32,363 bases of DNA. Source: Candidatus Melainabacteria bacterium. GTDB lineage: Bacteria; Cyanobacteriota; Vampirovibrionia; 2-02-FULL-35-15. Below the pieces are notes generated by a model. The model did no database searches. It was not told the DNA's origin and was given only the letters and a program-made list of their open reading frames with translations. The stretch's first letter is position 1. Each line of letters starts with the position of its first letter. Positions 1 through 8,358 of this stretch are shown piece after piece. The position numbers and the translations under genes are program-made. The stretch lies in NCBI GenBank assembly GCA_016193285.1, contig JACPSL010000015.1, forward strand, positions 1-32,363, read 5' to 3'.

Positions 1-66
1 CCAGTTGGTGGAACAGAGTATGCCTTTAAGCAATTACAACTACCAATGCCAGGAATTAATATGTAG
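1..66 (+). CDS. C-terminal end of an unidentified protein (partial)
   Basis: The first 66 bases are open in frame 1 and end with TAG, giving a 21-residue tail that finishes PMPGINM. The frame enters from outside the window. The peptide is too short to assign, and coding is inferred only from the open frame and sensible composition. The next gene is on the opposite strand, so the two would be convergent. Confidence 0.3.
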   Translation, partial: PVGGTEYAFKQLQLPMPGINM

Positions 67-194
67 GCCATCTATTTTTGTTTAAACTTTAATATTTTCA
101 AGAATTACGCCTTTTCTCGAGATTAATTTTCAAAGTTGCGGGAAGACACACATAAAATGGCAGAAGCAAACAAAGCATTTGCTCACTATAGATA

Positions 195-1358
195 TTAACT
201 TTTGACAAGCTCTCGCGCAGGTTCTGGAAGAGCTTTCTCTTGTTCAGCTACCTTATCAGCACTGGAAGTTTCTTGTTGTTTCTGTCTAGAAAAAACAACT
301 ACTATGTTTTCATCTTTATCTAGGAAATAATCAGGTAGAGTTTTACAACCAAAGAATCTAAACAATGGCTTAAGAAAATAATTTCTAATTCCATTTCGTC
401 CTGCACCACCTTGATCACCTTCAGTTCCGATTAAAAATTTTAAAAAATAATTAAATGGTCGACATAATTTATATTTATTTTCTGTCTCTTCTGCTGAATT
501 CTTCTTACTTTCAGAAAAGAGTTTTAACGGATTAACAAAGTTTTTTAAAAAGCTTTTTACAAATGAGTTATGTGAAATGTCTTCTCGAAGTAGCATTGTA
601 TCTGGATTATCAACAAAGGTATCAAGTCCTTCTCTTATTGCTTGGTAAGGCATAAAGATATCAAGTCCATATTTAAAGATTTTACCTAAATTAAAAGTTT
701 GAATATCAGAAAGCCATGGTAATAGAGACATGACGGACCATTCAACACTACACCTTCTGTCACTTAATGCTGTAGTAAGGCTAGTTCTATACTCACTCCC
801 GTTAACTTCTCTTTCATTCTCATTTTTATTCCAGGAGACCATTGATAGCATGCTCTTTTCAATTGCTCCTGAGAACATTGTAAAAACATTTAATAATGAG
901 GCTGTGCTTAAAAATAACTTATTTAAAAACGCTACATCGTTAAAATTATTTTCTTTCTCTTCAAGAAATATCTCTTTAGCAGTACCAGCATAACCAGAAA
1001 TTCCTGACAAAACTTGAAACCAGGCTAGTACCCCATCTTTTGTTTTTTTATCAAACTTAAAACTTGAAATTAATACACTTACAGTTTCAGCAGCTGTAGT
1101 AAGCATATTAACCCATGTTGCAGGCCCAGGAAAACATTTCCAAAGAGCTGTTGCACCAACTACTTCAATTCCAGCTGCTGCTATTCCTGGACTTATAGGA
1201 AATTTATTTATCTCTCTATAGCAAACATTGCTTAGATCTGCAGCATGATCATTTGAAGTTATATTTTTTTTATTTGGAAAATTTTTTTCACTTGGAATTG
1301 CATATCCATTTTGACTAAATACTTGTCTTGCCATTATTTCCATTGATATTTGTTGCAT
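195..1358 (-). CDS. Hypothetical protein with several hydrophobic segments
   Basis: I do not recognise this protein. The frame opens at a TTG (1400), but the first ATG (1358, beginning MQQISMEIMARQ) is preferred because a GAG-containing stretch precedes it; a further ATG lies at 1334. The first 50 residues are polar. A hydrophobic region then runs from about residue 55 to 160 (GIAAAGIEVVGATALW, MLTTAAETVSVLISSF, LFLSTASLLNVFTMFSGAI), and later weaker segments include MSLLPWL and FNYFLKFLIG. The tail is charged. No signal peptide, metal motif or nucleotide-binding motif is visible. Its style (Gly/Ala-rich hydrophobic helices between Lys/Glu-rich linkers) recalls the larger unknown protein at 10831-12936, but homology is not shown. 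It is divergent from gcvPB and shares a 170-base upstream region with it. Membrane association is inference. Confidence 0.75.
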   Translation of the reverse strand: MQQISMEIMARQVFSQNGYAIPSEKNFPNKKNITSNDHAADLSNVCYREINKFPISPGIAAAGIEVVGATALWKCFPGPATWVNMLTTAAETVSVLISSFKFDKKTKDGVLAWFQVLSGISGYAGTAKEIFLEEKENNFNDVAFLNKLFLSTASLLNVFTMFSGAIEKSMLSMVSWNKNENEREVNGSEYRTSLTTALSDRRCSVEWSVMSLLPWLSDIQTFNLGKIFKYGLDIFMPYQAIREGLDTFVDNPDTMLLREDISHNSFVKSFLKNFVNPLKLFSESKKNSAEETENKYKLCRPFNYFLKFLIGTEGDQGGAGRNGIRNYFLKPLFRFFGCKTLPDYFLDKDENIVVVFSRQKQQETSSADKVAEQEKALPEPARELVKS

Positions 1359-1528
1359 AAATTTCTCAACAAAAACAATTCTACTGCAAAATATTCTCAA
1401 TTAAATAGAATAAATAACAATTTTTCTCAAAAAAGTCATATATAAATGCGTATTACGCTCTCTATTAAGGGTCTTTTTTCACGCCTTGCTCATATCAAAT
1501 AAAATCAACTAAACTAAAATGAAATGAA

Positions 1529-2983
1529 ATGACAAAAGTAATATTTGAAAAATCTAAAAAAGGAAGGATATCAGCAAACCTCCCAAGTATAGATGAACCT
1601 TCTGAAATATCGCAATATATTCCAAAAAGTTTTATCCGTCAGAGCAGTTTAAATCTTCCTGAAGTCTCAGAATTAGATTTAACTAGACATTTCTCAGAAC
1701 TTGCAAACAAAAATTTTTCTATTGACAAAGGATTTTACCCATTAGGTTCATGCACAATGAAATACAATCCAAAGTTAAATGAAATAATTTCAAGATTTGA
1801 AGACCTAACAACTCTTCATCCTAAGCAACCCGCCTCACAAGTTCAAGGTGCACTTGAAATAATGTTTGTTCTTAGTGAGTACTTAAAAGAAATAGGCGGA
1901 TTTAAAGCTATTACTTTACAACCAGCTGCAGGCGCACATGGAGAGTTAACCGGGCTTTTAATGATAAAAAAATTTTTTGAAAATCAAAACAATAAAAAAA
2001 GAAATAAGGTTTTAGTACCTGATACAGCTCATGGTACTAATCCTGCATCAGCTAGCATGTGTGGATTTAAAGTAGTAGAACTAAAATCAAATAACAAAGG
2101 GCAAGTAGATATAGATATTTTAAGAAAAAATCTTGATGATACAGTTGCAGCAATAATGTTAACTAATCCAAATACACTTGGGATTTTTGAAGAAAACATA
2201 CTTGCTATTAGTAAAATGGTTCACACTGCAGGAGGGCTTTTATACTACGATGGAGCAAACTTAAATGCAATTATGGGAATTGCCAGACCTGGTGACATGG
2301 GATTTGATGTATGCCACTTAAATTTACACAAAACATTTTCTACTCCTCATGGCGGTGGTGGTCCAGGAGCAGGTGTTGTTTGTTGTAATGAAAAGTTAGA
2401 GCCATTTTTACCAATACCAACACTAACTAAAAATAACAATGGTAAATTTTTCTGGGATTATGATAAAAAAGATTCTATTGGAAAAGTAAAAGCCTTCTAT
2501 GGTAATTTTGGAATGTTTGTTAGAGCATTAGCATACATCTTAGCTAATGGTAAAGAAGGTTTAAACCAAGTAAGCAAAGATGCCATGCTTAATGCAAATT
2601 ATTTAAAGGAAAAACTAAAAAATGATTATGATCTTCCTTATGATGTAGACTGTATGCATGAATTTGTTCTATCTGGAAAAAGACAAAAAGCAAAAGGTGT
2701 AAGTACTTTAGCAATTGCAAAAAGACTTCTTGACTTTGGTATACATTCCCCCACAATATATTTCCCTCTTGTTGTTCAAGAAGCAATTATGATTGAACCT
2801 ACAGAAACAGAATCAAAAGAAGAGCTAGATAATTTTATAGAAGTTATGAAAAGAATTGCAAAAGAAGTTATCTTGGATCCAAATATTGTTAACGGGGCAC
2901 CATATAATACTCCTGTTAGTAGAGTTGATGAAGCCACTGCTGCAAGAAATTTAAATCTTTGTTGGACCCAAAGCTGTAATTAA
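1529..2983 (+). CDS. gcvPB: Glycine dehydrogenase (decarboxylating) subunit 2
   Basis: This is the PLP-binding beta subunit of the two-subunit P-protein of the glycine cleavage system. P-protein decarboxylates glycine and passes the aminomethyl group to lipoylated H-protein. The 484 residues match the usual length. Visible family motifs are YPLGSCTMKYNPK near the N terminus, DTAHGTNPASASMCGF in the middle, and NLHKTFSTPHGGGGPG, in which Lys268 is the expected Schiff-base lysine. The ATG at 1529 follows overlapping ATGs at 1519 and 1524 and has no Shine-Dalgarno site. The partner genes gcvPA, gcvH and gcvT are not in the window, although gcvPA usually sits directly upstream. The gene heads a plus-strand string, with DUF2905 starting three bases after its stop codon. 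Confidence 0.96.
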   Translation: MTKVIFEKSKKGRISANLPSIDEPSEISQYIPKSFIRQSSLNLPEVSELDLTRHFSELANKNFSIDKGFYPLGSCTMKYNPKLNEIISRFEDLTTLHPKQPASQVQGALEIMFVLSEYLKEIGGFKAITLQPAAGAHGELTGLLMIKKFFENQNNKKRNKVLVPDTAHGTNPASASMCGFKVVELKSNNKGQVDIDILRKNLDDTVAAIMLTNPNTLGIFEENILAISKMVHTAGGLLYYDGANLNAIMGIARPGDMGFDVCHLNLHKTFSTPHGGGGPGAGVVCCNEKLEPFLPIPTLTKNNNGKFFWDYDKKDSIGKVKAFYGNFGMFVRALAYILANGKEGLNQVSKDAMLNANYLKEKLKNDYDLPYDVDCMHEFVLSGKRQKAKGVSTLAIAKRLLDFGIHSPTIYFPLVVQEAIMIEPTETESKEELDNFIEVMKRIAKEVILDPNIVNGAPYNTPVSRVDEATAARNLNLCWTQSCN

Positions 2984-2986
2984 TTT

Positions 2987-3211
2987 ATGGATTTAACATC
3001 AATAGCAAAATATTTTATATATTTTGGAGTATTACTTATCCTACTTGGTGGTCTTTTATACTTACTTAGTAAAACCGGGATTGGGTTTGGAAAATTACCA
3101 GGTGACATACTAATACAAAAGGATAATTTTACTTTTTATCTTCCCCTTGCAACATCCATAATTATAAGTATTGTTTTAAGCATCCTACTTAGCATAATTA
3201 TAAGAAAATGA
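2987..3211 (+). CDS. DUF2905 family small membrane protein
   Basis: This 74-residue protein has two hydrophobic helices (about residues 9-28 and 50-71). Between them is the characteristic GIGFGKLPGDILIQKDNFTFYLPL, which marks the DUF2905 family. The function of that family is unknown; the topology suggests an inner-membrane hairpin with the conserved GKLPGDI loop between the helices. It starts three bases after gcvPB, and its stop overlaps the next start as ATGA, so translational coupling with the SpoIID-type gene is likely. No Shine-Dalgarno site is visible. Confidence 0.9.
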   Translation: MDLTSIAKYFIYFGVLLILLGGLLYLLSKTGIGFGKLPGDILIQKDNFTFYLPLATSIIISIVLSILLSIIIRK

Positions 3212-4374
3212 AAATAGCAAGTAAAAATAGCATAGCTTTTATCCTTGCATTAACTATACTGTTTTTACTTACACATAGTGCAATATGCAAAGAAATAAAA
3301 ATTGGATTGTTAATAACTTCAGATACAGTCTCTATAGGCTCAAGCGAAAATGCTAGTTTGAGAAACTTGTTTACAAATACAGATATTGCAAGAACAAAAA
3401 AACTTGAGTCTTATATACTTCAAAATATAAATGGATTTATAAGTGTTACTAATAAGTTAAGCAATACTAAAATTGGTGCTTTTACTGGACCTCTTAAATT
3501 AACCTCACAAAAAAAAGATGGATTAGTTTATTGCAATATGAGTTGGTACAGAGGTGAACTGTTAATCCTAACAAACAGCAAGAGTAAAAATATTACTATA
3601 GTAAATAACGTTGATTTAGAAGATTACTTATTAAGCGTTGTTCCATCAGAAATTTCTCATACTTGGAATAAAGAAGTTTTAAAAGCCCAGTCAGTAGCTG
3701 CAAGATCATATGCCTTAGGATATTTAGGAAGAAGAAAAAGTAAAGGATATGATCTTGAATCAAGCATAGAAGATCAGGTATATAAGGGTGTAAGAGCAGA
3801 AAAAAAAGCAACTTCCCATGCAGTAAAAGAAACTAGAGGAGTTATACTTGTTGATTCTAAAAATAAACCTTTAATTGCTTTGTATCATTCAAGTGGTGGT
3901 GGATATACTGACAGCATTGAAAATCTCTGGGACATGAAACCATCAATTCACATCCAACCAAGACCTGACTATGATAACAACTCACCTTATTTTAAGTGGT
4001 ACAGAAATTATAAAATTGCAGAAGTAAACAAGCTATTAAGTAGTTTAAATCTTGGTGAAATTACAAACATTCTGCCTATTTCAAAAAGCATCTCTAACCG
4101 TATTACTTGGATAAAAATTACTGGAACTACAAATAATAAAACAATAAGAGGAGAAGAATTTCGAAAATATTTAAATCTTCCAAGTTCAAAATTTAATATT
4201 AGTATTGAAAATAATATTGTTAAATTTGCAGGCAGAGGTTATGGACATGGGCTTGGACTCTCACAATGGGGCGCAAAAGCACTTGCAGAGAAAGGCTTTA
4301 CTTACAAACAAATTCTTTCTTATTATTATCCAGGAGCAACGTTAGTATTGATTTCAAACGATGTAAAAATGTAA
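3208..4374 (+). CDS. SpoIID/LytB domain-containing protein (secreted wall hydrolase type)
   Basis: This is a 388-residue exported protein with an N-terminal signal peptide (hydrophobic core at residues 9-24, then HSAICKE). The SpoIID/LytB domain occupies about residues 130-385. Its hallmarks are EDYLLSVVPSEI, the catalytic-helix region LKAQSVAARSYAL, YHSSGGGYTDS, and the closing GRGYGHGLGLSQWGA with ILSYYYPGA. SpoIID proteins are lytic transglycosylases acting on peptidoglycan with stripped stem peptides. Outside sporulating bacteria, homologues (LytB, amidase enhancer) help remodel the wall. There is no sign of sporulation here, so a division or wall-remodelling role is inferred, consistent with rsmH, ftsI and murQ downstream. 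Its start overlaps the DUF2905 stop by four bases. N-terminal residues 29-125 are less conserved and may be a binding domain. Confidence 0.93.
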   Translation: MKIASKNSIAFILALTILFLLTHSAICKEIKIGLLITSDTVSIGSSENASLRNLFTNTDIARTKKLESYILQNINGFISVTNKLSNTKIGAFTGPLKLTSQKKDGLVYCNMSWYRGELLILTNSKSKNITIVNNVDLEDYLLSVVPSEISHTWNKEVLKAQSVAARSYALGYLGRRKSKGYDLESSIEDQVYKGVRAEKKATSHAVKETRGVILVDSKNKPLIALYHSSGGGYTDSIENLWDMKPSIHIQPRPDYDNNSPYFKWYRNYKIAEVNKLLSSLNLGEITNILPISKSISNRITWIKITGTTNNKTIRGEEFRKYLNLPSSKFNISIENNIVKFAGRGYGHGLGLSQWGAKALAEKGFTYKQILSYYYPGATLVLISNDVKM

Positions 4375-4383
4375 AATATAAAG

Positions 4384-5316
4384 ATGAAAAGTATTAAAAC
4401 AAAAAAGCAAGATTTTATAAGCATTACAGATTTATCTGGTACTACTTTACATGAAATTTTAAATTTGACAAAAAAATTAAAAGCAAAGCCTTTATTAAAA
4501 TCAAAATCATTATTGAATAAAAGTATTGCATTGATTTTTGCAAAACCTAGTTTAAGAACAAGAGTAAGCTTTGAAGTTGGAATACACCAACTAGGTGGAA
4601 ATGTAATCACTATAAAAATGGATGAAATTAGTGTTGGAATTAGAGAAAATGTAGAAGACATTGCTAATGTACTTAGCAGATATGTTAGCGCAATAGTAAT
4701 TAGAACTCATGAACATAAGCAAGTAATAGATTTAGGTAAATATTCAACTGTCCCAATAATTAATGCCTTAAGTAATGATGAACATCCTTGTCAAGTAATT
4801 TCTGATCTTTTTACAATTTATGAAATATTTAAAAGATTCCAAGGCTTAAAGCTAGCTTATATAGGAGATGGAAATAATGTAGCTCAAAGTTTACTTATTG
4901 GATGTGCATTAGCAAATATCAATATTTCTATTGCTTCACCAATTAATTACTTCCCACAAAAATACTTTTTAAAAATTGCAAAAAAAATAAATCCTAAAAT
5001 AAAAATTGAATTTACAGAAAATCCAAAATTAGCAGCAAAAAATGCAAACATTTTATACACTGATGTATGGACAAGCATGGGACAAGAAAAAGAATATCAA
5101 AAACGAAAAAAAATATTTAGCCCATATCAAATTAATGATGAGCTTTTAACTTATGCTGATAAAAAAGCAATAGTTTTGCATTGTTTACCAGCACATAAAG
5201 GGCAAGAAATAACAAATAGTGTTTTTAATAAATTCTCAGAAGTAATTTATGAGCAGGCTGAAAACAGACTTCATACTCAAAAAGCAGTACTATTAAAAAT
5301 TCTTAACGCAATATAA
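4384..5316 (+). CDS. argF: Ornithine carbamoyltransferase
   Basis: The enzyme transfers the carbamoyl group from carbamoyl phosphate to ornithine, giving citrulline in arginine synthesis (or the reverse in catabolism). The 310 residues are the normal length. Carbamoyl-phosphate binding is shown by SLRTR at residues 56-60 (a common variant of STRTR), by the HPCQ at 134-137, and by the C-terminal HCLPA at 266-270 that marks ornithine rather than aspartate transcarbamoylases. DVWTSMGQE at about 227-235 is the ornithine loop. It starts 10 bases after the SpoIID gene and is followed after one base by rsmH. No other arginine genes are present, so the string looks like a chance operon rather than a pathway unit. 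No ARG-box-like site was noticed. Confidence 0.97.
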   Translation: MKSIKTKKQDFISITDLSGTTLHEILNLTKKLKAKPLLKSKSLLNKSIALIFAKPSLRTRVSFEVGIHQLGGNVITIKMDEISVGIRENVEDIANVLSRYVSAIVIRTHEHKQVIDLGKYSTVPIINALSNDEHPCQVISDLFTIYEIFKRFQGLKLAYIGDGNNVAQSLLIGCALANINISIASPINYFPQKYFLKIAKKINPKIKIEFTENPKLAAKNANILYTDVWTSMGQEKEYQKRKKIFSPYQINDELLTYADKKAIVLHCLPAHKGQEITNSVFNKFSEVIYEQAENRLHTQKAVLLKILNAI

Positions 5317-5317
5317 A

Positions 5318-6256
5318 ATGCATGTTCCAGTACTACTTAATGAAGTTATTAACTTTTTAAATATAAAAAAAGGAAGAGTATATGTTGATTGCACAGTTGG
5401 TACGGGAGGTCATAGTCTTGAAATACTAAAAAGGTTAAACGATAGTGGAAAATTAATAGGAATAGAACAAGATGAAAACATATTAAATATTGCTAAGGAA
5501 AGATTAAAACATTTTGATAATTGTTATCTTTTCCATTCAAACTTTTTAGAATTAAAAAATATTCTTAATAGTTTGAATACAGATAAGATTGATGGAGGAG
5601 TTCTTCTAGACCTTGGTACAAGCTCATTACAATTTGATGATCCAAAGAGAGGATTTAGCATTAAGTACAATAGCATTCTTGATATGAGAATGAATCAAAA
5701 CCAGTCTTTAACTGCTTATCAGGTAATTAATACCTATAGAGAAAATAAGTTAGCAGATATTATATATAACTATGGTGAAGAAAGATATGCACGGAAAATA
5801 GCAAGATCTATTATCAAATGTAGAGAAAAATATGGGTCTATTAAAACTACAAATGAGCTAACAAAGTTAATATTGCAATGTTTTAGTACAAAAGAACGTT
5901 TTAAGACTCATCCTGCTACAAAAACTTTTCAAGCTATTAGAATTGAGGTCAATAAAGAACTCATAAATCTTGAGAAATTTCTTTGTTTTATTCCGGAACT
6001 ACTCTTGCCTGGAAGCCGACTTACAGTGATATCTTTTCATTCATTAGAGGATAGAATAGTAAAAAAATTTATTAAAAATAATAATGAGTTAATTCCTCTA
6101 ACTAAAAAACCAATAACTCCATCTGATAGTGAAATAGAAAAGAACCCACGATCAAGAAGTGCTAAATTAAGAGCAGCTGAAAAACAACCAAATGCCCCAA
6201 TATCAATTTCAAAAAAATCAAATGCTTGGTTCTCTTGTATTAAACACACCTTATAG
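5318..6256 (+). CDS. rsmH: 16S rRNA (cytosine(1402)-N4)-methyltransferase
   Basis: RsmH (MraW) uses S-adenosylmethionine to methylate N4 of C1402 in the 16S rRNA decoding centre. The 312-residue protein has the conserved start HVPVLLNEVI, the SAM-binding segment VDCTVGTGGHSLEIL (residues 23-37), DLGTSSLQFDDPKRGFS, HPATKTFQAIRIEVNKEL, and ISFHSLEDRIVK near the C terminus. The gene normally heads the division and cell wall cluster, just before ftsL and ftsI. That order is kept here even though mraZ and the mur genes are absent. It begins one base after the argF stop and its end overlaps the next frame. Confidence 0.97.
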   Translation: MHVPVLLNEVINFLNIKKGRVYVDCTVGTGGHSLEILKRLNDSGKLIGIEQDENILNIAKERLKHFDNCYLFHSNFLELKNILNSLNTDKIDGGVLLDLGTSSLQFDDPKRGFSIKYNSILDMRMNQNQSLTAYQVINTYRENKLADIIYNYGEERYARKIARSIIKCREKYGSIKTTNELTKLILQCFSTKERFKTHPATKTFQAIRIEVNKELINLEKFLCFIPELLLPGSRLTVISFHSLEDRIVKKFIKNNNELIPLTKKPITPSDSEIEKNPRSRSAKLRAAEKQPNAPISISKKSNAWFSCIKHTL

Positions 6257-6680
6257 TGTTGATGCATTTACCACTGCACCAACAATTCCTAAAATATTTA
6301 CTCTTCCTTTTGGTTTAAGAATTGATTCACCTCTTTTACTTAAATACACTCTAAGATTTACTTTTTTATCTTCACTTTTAATGACCATTACTTGTATTGG
6401 AATCACAAGTATTTATTTACCAATTCAGAATAAGAATTTTCAAATGATTAGCTTGGCAAAAAGTTTAACAAATAAAAACCTTACTCTCACTGCCAAGGAA
6501 CAAGAAGTTTCTACTTACAGTAAACTATTTTCAAATATAAATAACTTCTCACTCAAGGACTCTAAAGAAGTTCTTAGCATAAAAACAGATCTTAAGTATT
6601 CTAAATACTCATACAAAGATCAGGATAAAAAGCTATTAACTTTAAATAAATATCCTTCAATCCAATTTTCTGGATTTTAG
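6222..6680 (+). CDS. FtsL-like bitopic membrane protein (putative)
   Basis: I assign this by position and shape, not by a sequence motif. It lies exactly between rsmH and ftsI, where ftsL normally sits. Started at the ATG at 6222 it has 152 residues; an upstream ATG at 6192 would add ten and overlap rsmH further. After about 45 N-terminal residues there is one transmembrane segment (LRFTFLSSLLMTITCIGITSIYLPI) followed by a polar segment of about 85 residues, matching FtsL topology: cytoplasmic tail, single membrane helix, short periplasmic region. A coiled-coil register after the membrane helix is only weakly visible (residues near KSLTNKNLTLTAKEQEV). FtsL is poorly conserved across bacteria, so lack of a motif is not decisive. 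It would act with FtsI and FtsW at the septum. Confidence 0.6.
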   Translation: MLGSLVLNTPYSVDAFTTAPTIPKIFTLPFGLRIDSPLLLKYTLRFTFLSSLLMTITCIGITSIYLPIQNKNFQMISLAKSLTNKNLTLTAKEQEVSTYSKLFSNINNFSLKDSKEVLSIKTDLKYSKYSYKDQDKKLLTLNKYPSIQFSGF

Positions 6681-6713
6681 AATATCAGGTTTAGTTTATA
6701 ATCAAAATTTAAG

Positions 6714-8348
6714 ATGAGATTAGGATATAAACTTAGATTTCAAATATGGCAATGTCTTTTATTATTAATTTTTATACTTGTCTGGATACAGCTATTCAAA
6801 TTACAAATATTAAAATCATCAGGACTAATATCAGAAGCTAAAAAGCAATTTTTTAAACAACAAATTTTTCTAAGAGGAGATGTTAGAGATAGAAACGGAA
6901 TCTTACTGGCATTAGACTTGATTACCTATGACTTATATAACAATATACGAAATTTAAGCTCTATACCAGAAGAAAAAATCACAGAACTAGCAAATTTACT
7001 TAAGGTCAATCCTACTGAATTAAAAATAAAATTAAATCAGAAAATTGACACAAAAATGTTTTCAGGAATCAGTGAAAATATTGCAAATAAAATTCAAAAA
7101 GAAAACTTAAGGTTTGTATACACAAGACCTAAAGTAACCAGAGCATATCCACATAAAAGAATGGCTTCTCATTTAATTGGCTTTGTAAACAATGACCATA
7201 AAGGACAACATGGGGTTGAACATTTTCATGAAAACCTAATAACAAAAATATCTAATAATAAATCATACTTATTCCCCAAAGGAACTGATATTATACTTAC
7301 CATAGATTCAGCTTTACAAGAATTTGCGGAAGAAGAATTAAATAAGGCTATTGTAAAATCCAGAGCTGAACGTGGAGCAATTATAGTTTTGTCACCAAAA
7401 AGTGGAGAAGTTTTTGCATGGGCTGTTTATCCTAATTTTGATCCAAATCAATTTTATAAAGAGAAGGCTATTAAAAACTGGTCAATAACTGACATTTATC
7501 AACCTGGGTCAACTTTTAAGATTGTTACTGTTTCCAGTGCATTAGAAAGTATGACTATTCAAAAAGAATCCATATTTTATGATCCAGGAAGCATTACGGT
7601 TGAAAAAAGGATTATTAGAAATCATCATAAAAATAAACCTCAACAAATTAACTTGCTTGAGCTGTTCAAACAATCAAGCAATGTAGCAAGTGCTCAAGTT
7701 GGACTTTCAATGAGACCTTATATCTTTTATAACTCAATTAAGAATTTTATGATAGGTAAAAAGACAAATGTTGACCTTACTGGAGAATCTGAAGGCTTGC
7801 TACTAGATTATAAAAAATGGAAAAAAATTGATTTGGCTACAACAGCATTTGGTCAAGGTGCGGTTTCAGTAACACCATTACAACTAGCTTGTGCAGTAGC
7901 TGCAATTTCTAACCATGGCACTTGGACTCAGCCTCATGTACTAAAAGGCACATGGAATAATGATTACAAGCTTATTAATCCAAGCCCATATAATATTAAA
8001 AGCAAACAAATAATTTCACAAGAGATTGCAGATTATATTTCAGCACTTTTAAAACAAAGTGTAAAAGAAAATTTAAAATCAATGTCTTATCTTGGAGGAG
8101 ATGTACCTAATTATGAAGTAGCAGGAAAAACAGGAACCGCTCAAAAAATTAGACCTGATGGAAAAGGATATTGGGCTGGCCACACTGTAGCTTCATTTAT
8201 TGGCTATCTCCCTGCAGATAATCCTGAGATTTTAGCACTTGTAGTAATTGATGATCCAAAAACTGGTGGGGGTTGGGGAAATACTGTCTGTGGACCAATT
8301 TTTAATAGCATTACAAAGATGGCGGTAAAGAGGATAATTGAGAATTGA
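6714..8348 (+). CDS. ftsI: Class B penicillin-binding protein, FtsI/PBP3 type
   Basis: This is a D,D-transpeptidase that cross-links septal peptidoglycan. The 544-residue protein has an N-terminal membrane anchor (about residues 12-30). A non-penicillin-binding domain begins with LRGDVRDRNG and includes ASHLIGFVN. The transpeptidase domain carries STFK (Ser266 nucleophile, Lys269), SSN at 321-323, and KTGTAQ from Lys472. No PASTA repeats follow. It is 33 bases after the FtsL-like gene, with the gene order rsmH, ftsL-like, ftsI of the classical division cluster, which supports FtsI rather than the elongation PBP2. The last codons and the spacer to murQ contain a short heptamer repeat (ATTGAGA, a little over two copies) that includes the stop codon. 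Confidence 0.95.
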   Translation: MRLGYKLRFQIWQCLLLLIFILVWIQLFKLQILKSSGLISEAKKQFFKQQIFLRGDVRDRNGILLALDLITYDLYNNIRNLSSIPEEKITELANLLKVNPTELKIKLNQKIDTKMFSGISENIANKIQKENLRFVYTRPKVTRAYPHKRMASHLIGFVNNDHKGQHGVEHFHENLITKISNNKSYLFPKGTDIILTIDSALQEFAEEELNKAIVKSRAERGAIIVLSPKSGEVFAWAVYPNFDPNQFYKEKAIKNWSITDIYQPGSTFKIVTVSSALESMTIQKESIFYDPGSITVEKRIIRNHHKNKPQQINLLELFKQSSNVASAQVGLSMRPYIFYNSIKNFMIGKKTNVDLTGESEGLLLDYKKWKKIDLATTAFGQGAVSVTPLQLACAVAAISNHGTWTQPHVLKGTWNNDYKLINPSPYNIKSKQIISQEIADYISALLKQSVKENLKSMSYLGGDVPNYEVAGKTGTAQKIRPDGKGYWAGHTVASFIGYLPADNPEILALVVIDDPKTGGGWGNTVCGPIFNSITKMAVKRIIEN

Positions 8349-8358
8349 GAATTAAAAA

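Noticed and set aside
6192-6221. Upstream ATG for the FtsL-like gene
   Set aside because: It extends the overlap with rsmH to 65 bases with no ribosome site; the ATG at 6222 is simpler, but the longer form cannot be excluded.
8333-8356. Heptamer repeat (ATTGAGA) at the ftsI/murQ junction
   Set aside because: Only a little over two copies; too short to call a repeat array, although it resembles cyanobacterial short tandem repeats.
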